From contig CAIWKO010000026.1 in NCBI GenBank assembly GCA_903913285.1, positions 1-64,000 on the forward strand: 64,000 nucleotides of DNA, written 5' to 3'. Below the pieces are notes generated by a model that saw only the letters and a list, made by a program, of their open reading frames with translations, was not told the DNA's origin and searched no databases. The position numbers and the translations under genes are program-made. The DNA comes from an uncultured Bacteroidales bacterium (GTDB lineage Bacteria; Bacteroidota; Bacteroidia; Bacteroidales; CAIWKO01). Shown in pieces: positions 8,885 to 18,287 of the stretch (position 1 is its first letter; the number at the start of each line of letters is the position of its first letter).

Positions 8885-9153
8885 CTAAGAATAAATTTTA
8901 AACATTGTATATTCCCGTTCAAACCATCCGCTGCATTATTCACCAGCTCAAAAAGCAAAACCATGTTGCGCAGTCAAAAAACAACTTACACAATAAAAAA
9001 AACTCACCAACCATCTTTTTACCTCAAAATAAAAAAAACAAACCCAATGCAAACATAGTTTTTTACGTTTACAATTCTAAAATCTTATAAAATAATTAAC
9101 AGCGTTTCAGAATAAAAAATTCCGCAAGCATTGTTAATTAGAAAAATATTATT

Positions 9154-9161
9154 TAATTTCG
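9154..9161 (+). promoter_or_regulatory. Variant -7 element before the CotH gene
   Basis: TAATTTCG differs from TAnnTTTG at one position and lies 26 bases before the ATG at 9188. Confidence 0.35.
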
Positions 9162-9187
9162 TCCTGCCATACCCAGAAATAATCTAG

Positions 9188-12100
9188 ATGAAAAAAAAAA
9201 TACTCTTTCTTTTCGGTTTTATTTTGTTAATCAACTGGGGAATCAAGGCCCAGGTTCTCATTAACGAATACTCCTGTTCCAATACTGCCACCATAACCGA
9301 CAACTTCGGAAATTATGAAGATTGGATAGAACTTTACAATCCAACCGCCTCAGCCGTTAGCCTCAACAACTGGTATGTGAGCGATAAAATTACCAATCCT
9401 CTAAAATGGCGGATCGCGACCGCGAGCATTGCCGCGCATGGCTATCTTATCATTTGGGCATCAGGAAAAAACATCACCTCTGGCATCCTTCATACCAATT
9501 TCAAACTCACCCAGTGCAAACTCGAAGACATAATAATTTCAAATGCAGCCGGTACTTCTGTCGACGTACTAACTATTAAACCTGCAATGGAAGGACACTC
9601 GCGTGGACGAACCACCGACGGTGCCGGCACCTGGAGCCTGTTTAAAACCCCAACTCCTAATTCAAGTAATATAAACTCATTTTCAGATTATGCCTCTATG
9701 CCTACCATGAGTGTAAGTCCGGGATTCTTTACAACTGCACAATCTGTTACCATAACATCAACCACTCCGGGAGTTACCATACATTATACTTCAGATGGCA
9801 CAACACCCACCGCAGCATCTACCTTATATACGGGTCCAATCACAATTTCGACAACCACGGTTTTACGTGCAATTGCCATAAGTACGGTTCCGTCCGTGCC
9901 CAATAGCTTTGTAGAAAGCAACACCTATTTCATCAACGAACCCCACACCGTAGGCGTAGTTTCAATCTATGGTGATGGAGTGATGGATCTGATGAACGGA
10001 ACCCAATCCGATCCCTATGCCGGAGTAGAATATTTTGATGAAACCGGAGTATTCAGAACCAAAAGCTATGGCAATGCCAACAAACATGGCAACGATTCCT
10101 GGTCGTATCCGCAGCGTGGTATCGATTTTGTGAGCCGCGACCAGTATGGATATAACTACGCCCTGCGCTATAAAATATTTAACACCAAAAGCAGAGACGA
10201 ATTTCAACACATCATCTTCAAAGCTGCTGCCAACGATAATTATCCGTTCGAAACCCCCGGCAGCGCTTACGCCTGGGGACCCAGTACTCAGCTTGGGGCT
10301 GTTCACCTGCGCGATTCATACGTCCATACACTATCTCAGAAAGCTCACCTGCATATGGATGAACGAACCTGGGCGCCCAGTATCTTGTATGTCAACGGGC
10401 AATATTGGGGAGTATACGATACACGCGAAAAAGTAGATGATTGCGACTTTACGGAATACTATCACAACACGCCCGAAGATTCGCTGCAAATGCTGAAAAC
10501 CTGGGGAAGTACTTGGAGCGAATACGGAGGAGCCCAGGCCCAAACCGACTGGAACAATCTGTCTACTTTTATCACTACCAACAGCATGGCCGTTCCGGCT
10601 AACTATGCTTATGTCGACACCATGTACAGCATTAAAAGTTTGACAGACTATGTCATCCTGAATTCATTTTGCGTCACATCCGACTGGCTCAACTGGAACA
10701 CCGAATGGTGGAGGGGCATAAATGTGGGCGCCGACAAAAGAAAATGGCGCTACTGCTTGTGGGACGAAGATGCCACATTCCACCATTACATAAACTACAC
10801 AGGGGTTCCCAGTACAGATGCTGATGCCGATCCCTGCGATCCCAATTCCCTGGTCGATCCGGGCGGAGAAGGTCATGTTCCGATATTAAATGCTTTGATG
10901 CAAAATCCAACGTTTTATCAATATTTCATCATGCGATATTTCGATTTGCTCAACGGTCCGCTTACCTGCAACCGTATGACTGCAATTCTCGACAGTATGG
11001 TAAATGTAATTCAACCCGAAATGCAGGAACATATCAACAGATGGGGTGACGGTGGCACTTATGCCGCCTGGTGGGCCAACTATCATGACCTGCGAAACTT
11101 TATACAAGACCGCTGCAACACTGTAATAAACCAGTTTATCGATTGCTGGCCGGTCACAGGTCCGTTTCCTTTAACAGTAAATGTATCGCCTGCCGGTTCC
11201 GGCACTATTGATCTGAATTCACTGAATCTGACAAGCTTTTTTTGGACAGGTAATTACCCGGGAAATATGACCATATTGATGACGGCTCATCCAAATAGTA
11301 ATTACTGCTTCGATCATTGGGAATTCCATCATCATACACCGTCTCCGAGCATAAACGACTCTTCCATTTCCTTTTTATATACCCAAAGCGACAGTATTAC
11401 TGCCTATTTCGCAAATGGAACTGCCCCCTCTGTAACAGCCTCCCCTTCTACAATATGTTCGGGCGACTCCAGTAATTTACAAGCAAGTGCAGGAAGTTTA
11501 TTTTCATGGAGTCCTTCAACAGGTTTAAGTTGCACAAATTGCGACAATCCAATAGCAACTCCTACCGCTACCACTACCTACACGGTTACAGTTTCTGGTG
11601 GTTGCGGCACCGGAACAGCTACTGTTACGGTTACAGTCTCACCTCCGGGAACGTCGACTCCAACAGTAACAGCAACCTATCCCACTCTTTGTGCCGGCGA
11701 TTCAACCCAGATACAAGTCAGCGCTGCATCAACATATTCATGGAGTCCATCAACAACATTAAGCTGCAATAACTGTCCGAATCCGATTGCCACACCAACT
11801 GCCACTACCACATACACAGTGTCGGTAACAGGTGGGTGCAGCATAGGAACAGGCACCATTACCATCACGATTGCACCTCCTCCAACTGTTGCAATGAGCG
11901 AAAATCCGACCATTTGCCCGCATGCCAGTATCCAACTAACGGCATCAGGAGCTGATGTATATTCCTGGTCGCCTGCAACCGGACTCAGTTGCAGCAACTG
12001 CTCCAATCCGTTTGCATCGCCTGATGAAACTACGACCTATACAATAATTGGCTCCAACGGAACTGGAATCAACTGTAAAGATACAGTCTCAATGACGGTT

Positions 12101-12388
12101 TTTGTGACAGATGTCTGTCCCGATATATATATACCCACAGGATTCTCGCCAAATCGCGATGACAACAACGATGTTTATTATATTTACGGTGAAATACAAT
12201 CACTCGATCTGGTTATTTACGACCGGTGGGGACATATCCTATTCGAAACCAAAGATAAATTACTGGGATGGGACGGAACCTGCCATGGAAAAGAAGTACC
12301 TTCCGGTGTTTACGGATATAAAATAAATGTTGTAGATTATAAAGGGACCGTTATTAACCAATCTGGAAATATTACTTTGGTCCGCTAA
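9188..12388 (+). CDS. CotH-family surface protein with lamin-tail and T9SS type B domains
   Basis: This 1066-residue exported protein has a signal peptide ending KAQ at about 22. Next is a lamin-tail-type domain (about 23-140, VLINEYSCSN...DWIELYNP), then a chitobiase/beta-hexosaminidase C-terminal-like domain (about 175-250, VTIHYTSDGTTPT). A CotH kinase-like region follows (about 255-650, with LYVNGQYWGVYDTREKVD and YCLWDEDATFHH). Three Cys-containing repeats follow at about 770-960 (SPSTGLSCTNC, SPSTTLSCNNC, SPATGLSCSNC). The end is a gliding-motility-type T9SS type B sorting domain (IPTGFSPNRDDNNDV, YDRWGHILFE, VPSGVYGYKI). CotH proteins are atypical protein kinases in spore coats; here the role is unknown but extracellular. 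A PorP/SprF gene follows 45 bases later, the usual partner of type B cargo. Confidence 0.93.
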   Translation: MKKKILFLFGFILLINWGIKAQVLINEYSCSNTATITDNFGNYEDWIELYNPTASAVSLNNWYVSDKITNPLKWRIATASIAAHGYLIIWASGKNITSGILHTNFKLTQCKLEDIIISNAAGTSVDVLTIKPAMEGHSRGRTTDGAGTWSLFKTPTPNSSNINSFSDYASMPTMSVSPGFFTTAQSVTITSTTPGVTIHYTSDGTTPTAASTLYTGPITISTTTVLRAIAISTVPSVPNSFVESNTYFINEPHTVGVVSIYGDGVMDLMNGTQSDPYAGVEYFDETGVFRTKSYGNANKHGNDSWSYPQRGIDFVSRDQYGYNYALRYKIFNTKSRDEFQHIIFKAAANDNYPFETPGSAYAWGPSTQLGAVHLRDSYVHTLSQKAHLHMDERTWAPSILYVNGQYWGVYDTREKVDDCDFTEYYHNTPEDSLQMLKTWGSTWSEYGGAQAQTDWNNLSTFITTNSMAVPANYAYVDTMYSIKSLTDYVILNSFCVTSDWLNWNTEWWRGINVGADKRKWRYCLWDEDATFHHYINYTGVPSTDADADPCDPNSLVDPGGEGHVPILNALMQNPTFYQYFIMRYFDLLNGPLTCNRMTAILDSMVNVIQPEMQEHINRWGDGGTYAAWWANYHDLRNFIQDRCNTVINQFIDCWPVTGPFPLTVNVSPAGSGTIDLNSLNLTSFFWTGNYPGNMTILMTAHPNSNYCFDHWEFHHHTPSPSINDSSISFLYTQSDSITAYFANGTAPSVTASPSTICSGDSSNLQASAGSLFSWSPSTGLSCTNCDNPIATPTATTTYTVTVSGGCGTGTATVTVTVSPPGTSTPTVTATYPTLCAGDSTQIQVSAASTYSWSPSTTLSCNNCPNPIATPTATTTYTVSVTGGCSIGTGTITITIAPPPTVAMSENPTICPHASIQLTASGADVYSWSPATGLSCSNCSNPFASPDETTTYTIIGSNGTGINCKDTVSMTVFVTDVCPDIYIPTGFSPNRDDNNDVYYIYGEIQSLDLVIYDRWGHILFETKDKLLGWDGTCHGKEVPSGVYGYKINVVDYKGTVINQSGNITLVR

Positions 12389-12433
12389 AAATATAGTGAT
12401 TAAGGTATTTTAAACGACAGATAACTTAAGAGA

Positions 12434-13468
12434 ATGTTGAGAAAAATAGTAATACTGATAATTGTTTTAATTGCTGCTTTCGGCTCGAAAGCACAAGACA
12501 TACATTTTTCTCAGCTCACACAAACACCCTTATTACTAAACCCTGCATCAGCCGGTGCTTTTAATGGTTATTACCGCGCCATCCTGAACTATAAGAGCCA
12601 GTGGGCCTCCATGGGAAAACCATATAGCACTTTTATGGGATCTTTCGATCTGCCTTTCGAAAAAAGAGGTTATTCGCAACGTGCATATTTTGGACTAGGT
12701 GCTAATGTGTTTTCTGATAAAGCCGGTGATGCTCATCTTGCCACAACGAGTGCCGATGTTTCCGTTTCATGTATTGTTTCCATGGGAAACTACCATAAAC
12801 TATCAGCAGGTTTAGCAGCAGGATTCACCTTGCGAAGTGTAGATATCTCTGCTATTAAATGGCCAAATCAATACAATGGCTCCAGCTACGATCCCTCACT
12901 TCCTTCAAATGAATCAAGTAAATTAGGTTCCTTTTATTATTTTGATATCGCCACTGGTCTGCATTATCAATATTTAAAGCCATTAAGCAGGTTCTATGGA
13001 CGTGACATCATTCATCTGACAATTGATGGTGCCATGTTTCATGCTGCCACGCTTTTCCACAGTCGCAGAGTCGGCATACCCGAAAAAGTATATCCGCGCT
13101 ATGTATTTAACTCTTCATTGCGCTATGATCTGCAAGATACACGTGTAGGATTGGTGCCATCTGTTCTTTACATGAAGCAAGGACCTTCATACGAGCTTGA
13201 TATCGGATTTCTTGTACGATTAAGAACCAGTAAGCAAACAATAATTACAGGGTTTCTGACAGAATCGGCTTTTTCTGCAGGCCTGGTTTATCGGTATAAA
13301 GATGCGATCATTCCTCAGGTCTTTTTCGAAATTGCTGATTTTGGAATAGGTATTTCTTATGATGTAAATGTTTCTTCTTTCTCGAAATCTACATTATACA
13401 AAGGTGGACTTGAATTTTCCGTGCGTTACTCCAGGCAGAAAGGCGCACTATATAAAAATAGGAATTAG
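12434..13468 (+). CDS. PorP/SprF family T9SS outer-membrane protein
   Basis: This 344-residue outer-membrane protein has a signal peptide ending SKAQ at about 20. It then has the hallmark PorP/SprF opening DIHFSQLTQTPLLLNPASAG, followed by beta-barrel-like strands to the C-terminus. SprF-type proteins are needed for surface attachment of particular T9SS type B substrates. This gene lies 45 bases downstream of the CotH type B protein, so the pair is very probably a dedicated cargo and partner unit. It is convergent with asnB. Confidence 0.93.
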   Translation: MLRKIVILIIVLIAAFGSKAQDIHFSQLTQTPLLLNPASAGAFNGYYRAILNYKSQWASMGKPYSTFMGSFDLPFEKRGYSQRAYFGLGANVFSDKAGDAHLATTSADVSVSCIVSMGNYHKLSAGLAAGFTLRSVDISAIKWPNQYNGSSYDPSLPSNESSKLGSFYYFDIATGLHYQYLKPLSRFYGRDIIHLTIDGAMFHAATLFHSRRVGIPEKVYPRYVFNSSLRYDLQDTRVGLVPSVLYMKQGPSYELDIGFLVRLRTSKQTIITGFLTESAFSAGLVYRYKDAIIPQVFFEIADFGIGISYDVNVSSFSKSTLYKGGLEFSVRYSRQKGALYKNRN

Positions 13469-13513
13469 TTTTTTGGATTATTATTAATAATTAAAACCCG
13501 CTGGCAAAAAATC

Positions 13514-15529
13514 TCAGATACGATTAATCTTTCTCCACAATAAATAATTCAGGTATCTCCAAGCCATATCCTGCTCGCGGTAGTGAGCAGCCGACGAAAA
13601 TATGCGTTCCCATTGCCCCATAATTTTGCTGCCGTCAATAAACTTTTCGCTGTCGTAGCCTTGCAGATCGGCTATCCTCAGCTTCATACGTGCGTTTTCG
13701 TTCATCAGCCATTTTGCTTGAGGTGTGGCAAAGCCCAGCTTGTCGCTCCGTTTATAAATAGTGTCGGGAAGCACATCTTTCATAGCATTGCGCAGCAAAT
13801 ATTTGCTCCATCCCTTATGAATTTTATACGTCGAAGCAACCGAAAAAACATATTCTATCAACTCAATGTCGTCGGCAAAAGGCGTGCGCGATTCTATTGA
13901 GTATTGCATAGAGCAGCGGTCTTCCCACCGCAACAGGTTCTTTAAATAATGTTGTGTAAAAAAATCGTGCAGCAGTTCGTTCATCGCTTTGCTGCTATAG
14001 TCGGTTGCCAGCGATATGTCGGAGAAGTTCTGCTGAACAAAATCCTTCGAAACGAAGTTGCTTTCGCGATGAGTTCGTTTATACAAACTGTTTCTCAGTC
14101 CACGCGGCAAACTTTCGTTCATCAGCACCTTGCCCATCGATCTAAAAAGCACAGAAGCATTCAGCGGAGCATGATTCAGGTGCATCCATTCCGTTGTAAG
14201 CATTCCAAACCGCATTTTTTTCAAAAGTTCGAAATAAAACGAAACATAAAAAGGCACGTAGCCAGCAAACAACTCATCCCCCCCCTGCCCGTCTAACAAA
14301 ATTGTTATGCCGTTTTCCTTCGCCAGTTTCATCACCGCATTTTGCGCATAGGTGCTGGTCGAAAACAATGGCGAATCCTGATAATAAATAATAGATTCAA
14401 GCTCTTCGAACATCTGTTGCGAGCTGCATTCGGTCGTATGCCATTGCAGTTGATTTTTATCCACCACCAGTTGTGCCCATTTCGATTCATCGCAGACATC
14501 CTCATCGTGTGTAGCCGTGAAAGCATGCAAACTGCCCTGCAATTGTTCCAGAGTCTGTCTGTCGTTAATCGATTTTGCCGCCCCGATTATCGAACTGCTG
14601 TCGATACCGCCGCTCAAACAAAAACCCACGGGCACATCCGAACGCAAACGAAGCTCAATCGATGCATAGATCTTTTCCCGCGTTTGTTCAACAATATCTT
14701 TGGCTTTAGTTTCATCAAACGCCTCGAAACGATGGTTCAAACTAAGCTGATAATAGCGTTTCACCTGAAACTGCCGTGCATTGATGTCGTAAATAAAATA
14801 ATGCGACGGCATAAGCTCTTTGATGTTGCTGTATAAACCTTGCTCATCAAGTTCAACTTTGCTGTTTACCAGATACTGATATGCAGCCCTCGGGTTGATG
14901 CCCGTTTCTATCGGCAAACTCAGCAGGGCTTTTTGCTCCGAAGCAAAAGCCAGCATGTCGTTTTCACGATAATAATAAAAGGGTTTCACGCCAAACCTGT
15001 CGCGGCAGGCTATCAAAAAGTTTTCTTTACGGTCGTATATCACAAACGACCACATGCCGTTCAACTTATCAAGAAATCTCATGCCCCAATACTCATAAGC
15101 CTTCAGTAGTACTTCAATATCGCTGCGTGTTCTAAATGTTATCCCGAACGATTCCAGCTCTTCGCGCAGTTCGATGTAGTTATATATTTCGCCATTGCAG
15201 GCTACCCAGATACTTTTATCGGCATTGCACATGGGTTGATGCCCTGCAGCCGTAAGGTCGATAACCGAAAGCCTGCGATGAGCCATCCCCAGAAAAACAT
15301 CTTCATTAAAGTTGGAAATATGATTTTTGGGAGAATACTCAAACGCATTGTTCCACGAATCGCTTTGCGTATCGTCGGCTCCGCATATAAATGAATCATG
15401 TGAATTAAAAAACACGTAACCCTCATCATCAGGTCCGCGATGTTTCAGTGTATCTGACATCTTTTTCAAATGCGGAGCTATAGAGCCCTCATTCGAATTA
15501 AAATCCATTATACCTGCTATTCCACACAT
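13514..15529 (-). CDS. asnB: Asparagine synthetase (glutamine-hydrolysing)
   Basis: This 671-residue enzyme makes asparagine, or amidates another carboxylate, from glutamine and ATP. The N-terminal glutaminase has the nucleophile Cys2 (MCGIAGIMD). The synthetase domain has the PP-loop SGGIDSSSI near residue 310 and the motif LLDGQGGDELFAGY. It is about 110 residues longer than the E. coli enzyme; the extra length includes an insertion around residues 45-75, typical of the longer forms seen in bacterial surface-glycan loci. It follows pcm by 37 bases on the same strand. A decayed copy of its 3' end lies at 8807-8884. Confidence 0.93.
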   Translation of the reverse strand: MCGIAGIMDFNSNEGSIAPHLKKMSDTLKHRGPDDEGYVFFNSHDSFICGADDTQSDSWNNAFEYSPKNHISNFNEDVFLGMAHRRLSVIDLTAAGHQPMCNADKSIWVACNGEIYNYIELREELESFGITFRTRSDIEVLLKAYEYWGMRFLDKLNGMWSFVIYDRKENFLIACRDRFGVKPFYYYRENDMLAFASEQKALLSLPIETGINPRAAYQYLVNSKVELDEQGLYSNIKELMPSHYFIYDINARQFQVKRYYQLSLNHRFEAFDETKAKDIVEQTREKIYASIELRLRSDVPVGFCLSGGIDSSSIIGAAKSINDRQTLEQLQGSLHAFTATHDEDVCDESKWAQLVVDKNQLQWHTTECSSQQMFEELESIIYYQDSPLFSTSTYAQNAVMKLAKENGITILLDGQGGDELFAGYVPFYVSFYFELLKKMRFGMLTTEWMHLNHAPLNASVLFRSMGKVLMNESLPRGLRNSLYKRTHRESNFVSKDFVQQNFSDISLATDYSSKAMNELLHDFFTQHYLKNLLRWEDRCSMQYSIESRTPFADDIELIEYVFSVASTYKIHKGWSKYLLRNAMKDVLPDTIYKRSDKLGFATPQAKWLMNENARMKLRIADLQGYDSEKFIDGSKIMGQWERIFSSAAHYREQDMAWRYLNYLLWRKINRI

Positions 15530-15566
15530 CTGGGTTACTTTATACTTTTAACTTTCAACTTCTAAC

Positions 15567-16217
15567 TCACTTATCGTCTGCTTTATTTTCGAGCAAGGGA
15601 ACAAAACGAAAAGTTCCGTGTTCGCGTTTTATCACTTCACCTGTTTTTGTTTTGGTGATGCTTATCATTTGTTGAATTCCGTTTGTGCCCACCGGTATCA
15701 CCATAATACCGCCGGGTTTAAGTTGTTCCACCAACAACTCGGGTATATCGGGAGCGCCCGCCGTAACAATAATTTTATCGAAAGGAGCAAAAGCAGGCAG
15801 GCCTTTATATCCGTCACCGAAAAACATCTTTGGCTGATACGAAATGGTAGGTAAAAAACTTTTTGTACTCATGTATAGGTTTTTTTGCCGCTCGATGGTA
15901 TAAACAATAGCGCCCATTTCTAACAGCACACAAGCCTGATAGCCAGAACCCGTGCCAACTTCAAGCACCTTATCGCGTTTTTTAATTTGTAAGAGTTCCG
16001 TTTGAAAAGCAACAGTATAGGGTTGAGATATCGTCTGCCCTGCCCCTATCGGGAAAGCTTTGTCTTCGTATGCATGATTTTGAAAGGTAGAATCTAAAAA
16101 AAAATGACGAGGAATTTTCTCAATAGCCAGCAGAACGCTTTCGTCTGTGATACCTTTTTTTTTTATCGTTTCAACGAGTTGCTTCCTCAGTCCTTTATGT
16201 TTATAAGAATCTATCAT
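15567..16217 (-). CDS. pcm: Protein-L-isoaspartate O-methyltransferase
   Basis: This 216-residue SAM methyltransferase repairs isoaspartyl residues in aged proteins. The family signature is clear: IPRHFFL, GAGQTISQPYTVAFQTELL (about 58-76), motif I VLEVGTGSGYQACVL (about 86-100), YTIERQ, DGYKGLPAFAPFDKIIVTA, and LKPGGIMVIPVG. Full length for the family. It is upstream of asnB on the same strand. A variant promoter element TATTTTCG (minus strand, 16290-16297) precedes it. Confidence 0.95.
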   Translation of the reverse strand: MIDSYKHKGLRKQLVETIKKKGITDESVLLAIEKIPRHFFLDSTFQNHAYEDKAFPIGAGQTISQPYTVAFQTELLQIKKRDKVLEVGTGSGYQACVLLEMGAIVYTIERQKNLYMSTKSFLPTISYQPKMFFGDGYKGLPAFAPFDKIIVTAGAPDIPELLVEQLKPGGIMVIPVGTNGIQQMISITKTKTGEVIKREHGTFRFVPLLENKADDK

Positions 16218-16321
16218 CGTAATTAAAGTTTATCTTTTTCAGCTTATTATAAAATAAAAAACCGTATAATCCATTGTTGATTTCTCTTGCGAAAATACGA
16301 ATTTGCGACTAATAAAAAATT

Positions 16322-16329
16322 TAATTTTG
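16322..16329 (+). promoter_or_regulatory. -7 promoter element
   Basis: TAATTTTG lies 17 bases before the ATG at 16347. Its position inside an apparent upstream extension of the reading frame argues for the later start. Confidence 0.6.
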
Positions 16330-16346
16330 TAAAAAACTATACAGCT

Positions 16347-17327
16347 ATGTTAAAAATAGGAGTTCTGGGCGCAGGTCATTTAGGCAAAATACACATCAAA
16401 TGCATAAAACAGATAGAAGATTTTGAATTGACAGGCTTTTTCGACCCCGACCATGAAGTGATGAAAGCAGTTGAAAGTGAATTCGGCATCAAAGCATTCG
16501 ACACCATCGATGAGCTTATTGATGCTGTTGAAGTGGTTGATATTGTCACTCCTACTGTATCGCATTTTGATTGTGCATCAAAAGCCATGAAAGGTTCTAA
16601 ACATGTGTTCATCGAAAAACCACTCGTCACCACCCTCGACGAAGCCAAAGAACTCATTGCCATTTCGGAAGAAGCCGGAGTAAAAGTTCAGGTTGGGCAT
16701 GTCGAACGGTTTAATCCGGCTTTTGCTGCTGCCTCTCCCTTCATCCAGCAACCCATGTTCATCGAAACCCATCGTTTGGCACAATTCAATCCGCGCGGCA
16801 CCGATGTGCCCGTGATCCTCGATTTGATGATACACGATATTGACATTGTGCTGAGCATCGTTAAATCGAATATCAAAAAGATAAGTGCAAGCGGGGTTGC
16901 TGTGGTGAGCGATACTCCCGACATAGCAAATGCACGCATCGAATTCGACAACGGATGTGTTGCCAACCTCACTGCCAGCAGAATTTCAATGAAAAATATG
17001 CGCAAGACGCGTTTATTTCAGCACGATGCATACATTGCTATTGATTTCCTTGAAAAAGATATCGAGATCATACGCCTGAAAAACATTACCGACGAATCGG
17101 AATTAAATCCTCTCGATATGATGATCGATTTGGGTGAAGGAAAAGGAAAGAAACAGATATTTTTCGAAAAACCAGAAATTGTTCCAATAAATGCTATTAA
17201 AACTGAACTTGAAGCTTTCTATTTCTCTATTGCAAATAACACTTTGCCGAATGTTACCATTATCGACGGCTATAATGCACTTGACGTTGCTTACAAGATC
17301 ATAGAAAAAATTAACATTCCTGATTAA
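16347..17327 (+). CDS. Gfo/Idh/MocA family oxidoreductase
   Basis: This 326-residue NAD(P)-dependent dehydrogenase has the N-terminal Rossmann motif IGVLGAGHLGKIH at residues 3-15. The conserved EKPLVTT lies near residue 95, and the VQVGHVERFNPA segment is characteristic of UDP-sugar 3-oxidase-like members. The frame stays open upstream to a TTG at 16287, but a TAATTTTG promoter sits inside that extension, so ATG 16347 is the better start. The nearby WbaP-type transferase suggests a role in making a modified nucleotide sugar; the substrate is not determined. Confidence 0.88.
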   Translation: MLKIGVLGAGHLGKIHIKCIKQIEDFELTGFFDPDHEVMKAVESEFGIKAFDTIDELIDAVEVVDIVTPTVSHFDCASKAMKGSKHVFIEKPLVTTLDEAKELIAISEEAGVKVQVGHVERFNPAFAAASPFIQQPMFIETHRLAQFNPRGTDVPVILDLMIHDIDIVLSIVKSNIKKISASGVAVVSDTPDIANARIEFDNGCVANLTASRISMKNMRKTRLFQHDAYIAIDFLEKDIEIIRLKNITDESELNPLDMMIDLGEGKGKKQIFFEKPEIVPINAIKTELEAFYFSIANNTLPNVTIIDGYNALDVAYKIIEKINIPD

Positions 17328-17393
17328 TTTTTTCATAATTCATACAATAATGAATTTTCTTTAGCGTTTAAAGAAAAGAATCAAAAAAAACAC

Positions 17394-18284
17394 ATGAAAA
17401 TTACTTCTACTCTGTTAAGGCGGATTATTAAAATTTTATTAAGTTTTTTGTGTTTTTCTGTTTTTATTTACTTCTCTTCCTGCAAAAAGAAGAACGATCT
17501 GGTTCCTGCTTATATTCACATCGATCGTATCAATCTCTCTACAAATTATGAAACCGATGGTTCCAACTCATGCAAGATTACAGATGCATGGGTTTATATT
17601 GATGATCAACTGATTGGTATTTATGAATTACCTGCAACTTTTCCCGTGTTAGCCTCCGATCAGCACGATGTAATGATACGTCCGGGTGTCAAACTAAATG
17701 GCATTTCCATGTCTCGAGGTTATTATCCTTTTTATCAGCCTTATTCAGTGAAAATGAATCTTACTCCTGACAAAATTGATACTATTAATCCCACAGTTAT
17801 TTATTATGCTGATAAAGTTCAATGGAAAGAAGATTTTGAAGAAGGCGGCGTAACTTTGTCAAAATACACAGGAAGCGATACAGCTTTTACCAAAACAGGA
17901 GATCCCGCATTGGTTTTTGAAGGAGCATTTTCGAGCCTGGCAAATCTTTCACCTTCTTATCCCTATCTTTTCGCAGTTTCAACCAATGATTATCATATTC
18001 CGCAAGATCTATCACCTGTTTTCTTAGAACTAAATTACAAAACAAATAATGAAATAAATATCGGATTGCTTGAAGAACTTTCTACAGGTGACCATGAAAA
18101 GGTTCAAACTATTACACTAAATCCAAATACCGAATGGAAAAAAATCTATATCAATTTAACTCTTACTGCTAATTACACAGTCAATGTACAATCGTTTAAA
18201 GTTTATTTCGAAGCGTATAAACCGGATTCTTTAGCAAATTCGGAAATTTATATTGACAACATCAAACTCCTATACAATTATTAA
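17394..18284 (+). CDS. Hypothetical lipoprotein
   Basis: The 296-residue protein starts with a basic and then hydrophobic stretch, followed by FSSCKKK, a plausible lipobox with Cys30 as the lipidated residue. The remainder is beta-rich with many Tyr and Asn residues, and no catalytic motif is visible. The C-terminal half (about 140-296, starting WKEDFEEGG) resembles a carbohydrate-binding-type jelly roll, by general look only. It ends 3 bases before the sugar-phosphate transferase, so it is probably co-transcribed with it and may be an envelope protein of the same pathway. Confidence 0.75.
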   Translation: MKITSTLLRRIIKILLSFLCFSVFIYFSSCKKKNDLVPAYIHIDRINLSTNYETDGSNSCKITDAWVYIDDQLIGIYELPATFPVLASDQHDVMIRPGVKLNGISMSRGYYPFYQPYSVKMNLTPDKIDTINPTVIYYADKVQWKEDFEEGGVTLSKYTGSDTAFTKTGDPALVFEGAFSSLANLSPSYPYLFAVSTNDYHIPQDLSPVFLELNYKTNNEINIGLLEELSTGDHEKVQTITLNPNTEWKKIYINLTLTANYTVNVQSFKVYFEAYKPDSLANSEIYIDNIKLLYNY

Positions 18285-18287
18285 ACT

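Larger units (their letters stand above)
8617..9187. other. Spacer with asnB remnant and a weak hairpin
   Basis: After the array come a weak hairpin (aaacaag/cttgttt at 8665-8684), the asnB 3' remnant at 8807-8884, and an A/T-rich stretch with the promoter variant TAATTTCG at 9154-9161 in front of the CotH gene. I see no intact gene here. A 61-codon plus-strand frame around 8873-9058 has coding-unlike composition. Confidence 0.6.

Noticed and set aside
16287-16346. A 20-residue N-terminal extension of the Gfo/Idh protein
   Set aside because: It contains a TAATTTTG promoter element and lies before the cofactor fold; family members start at ATG 16347.
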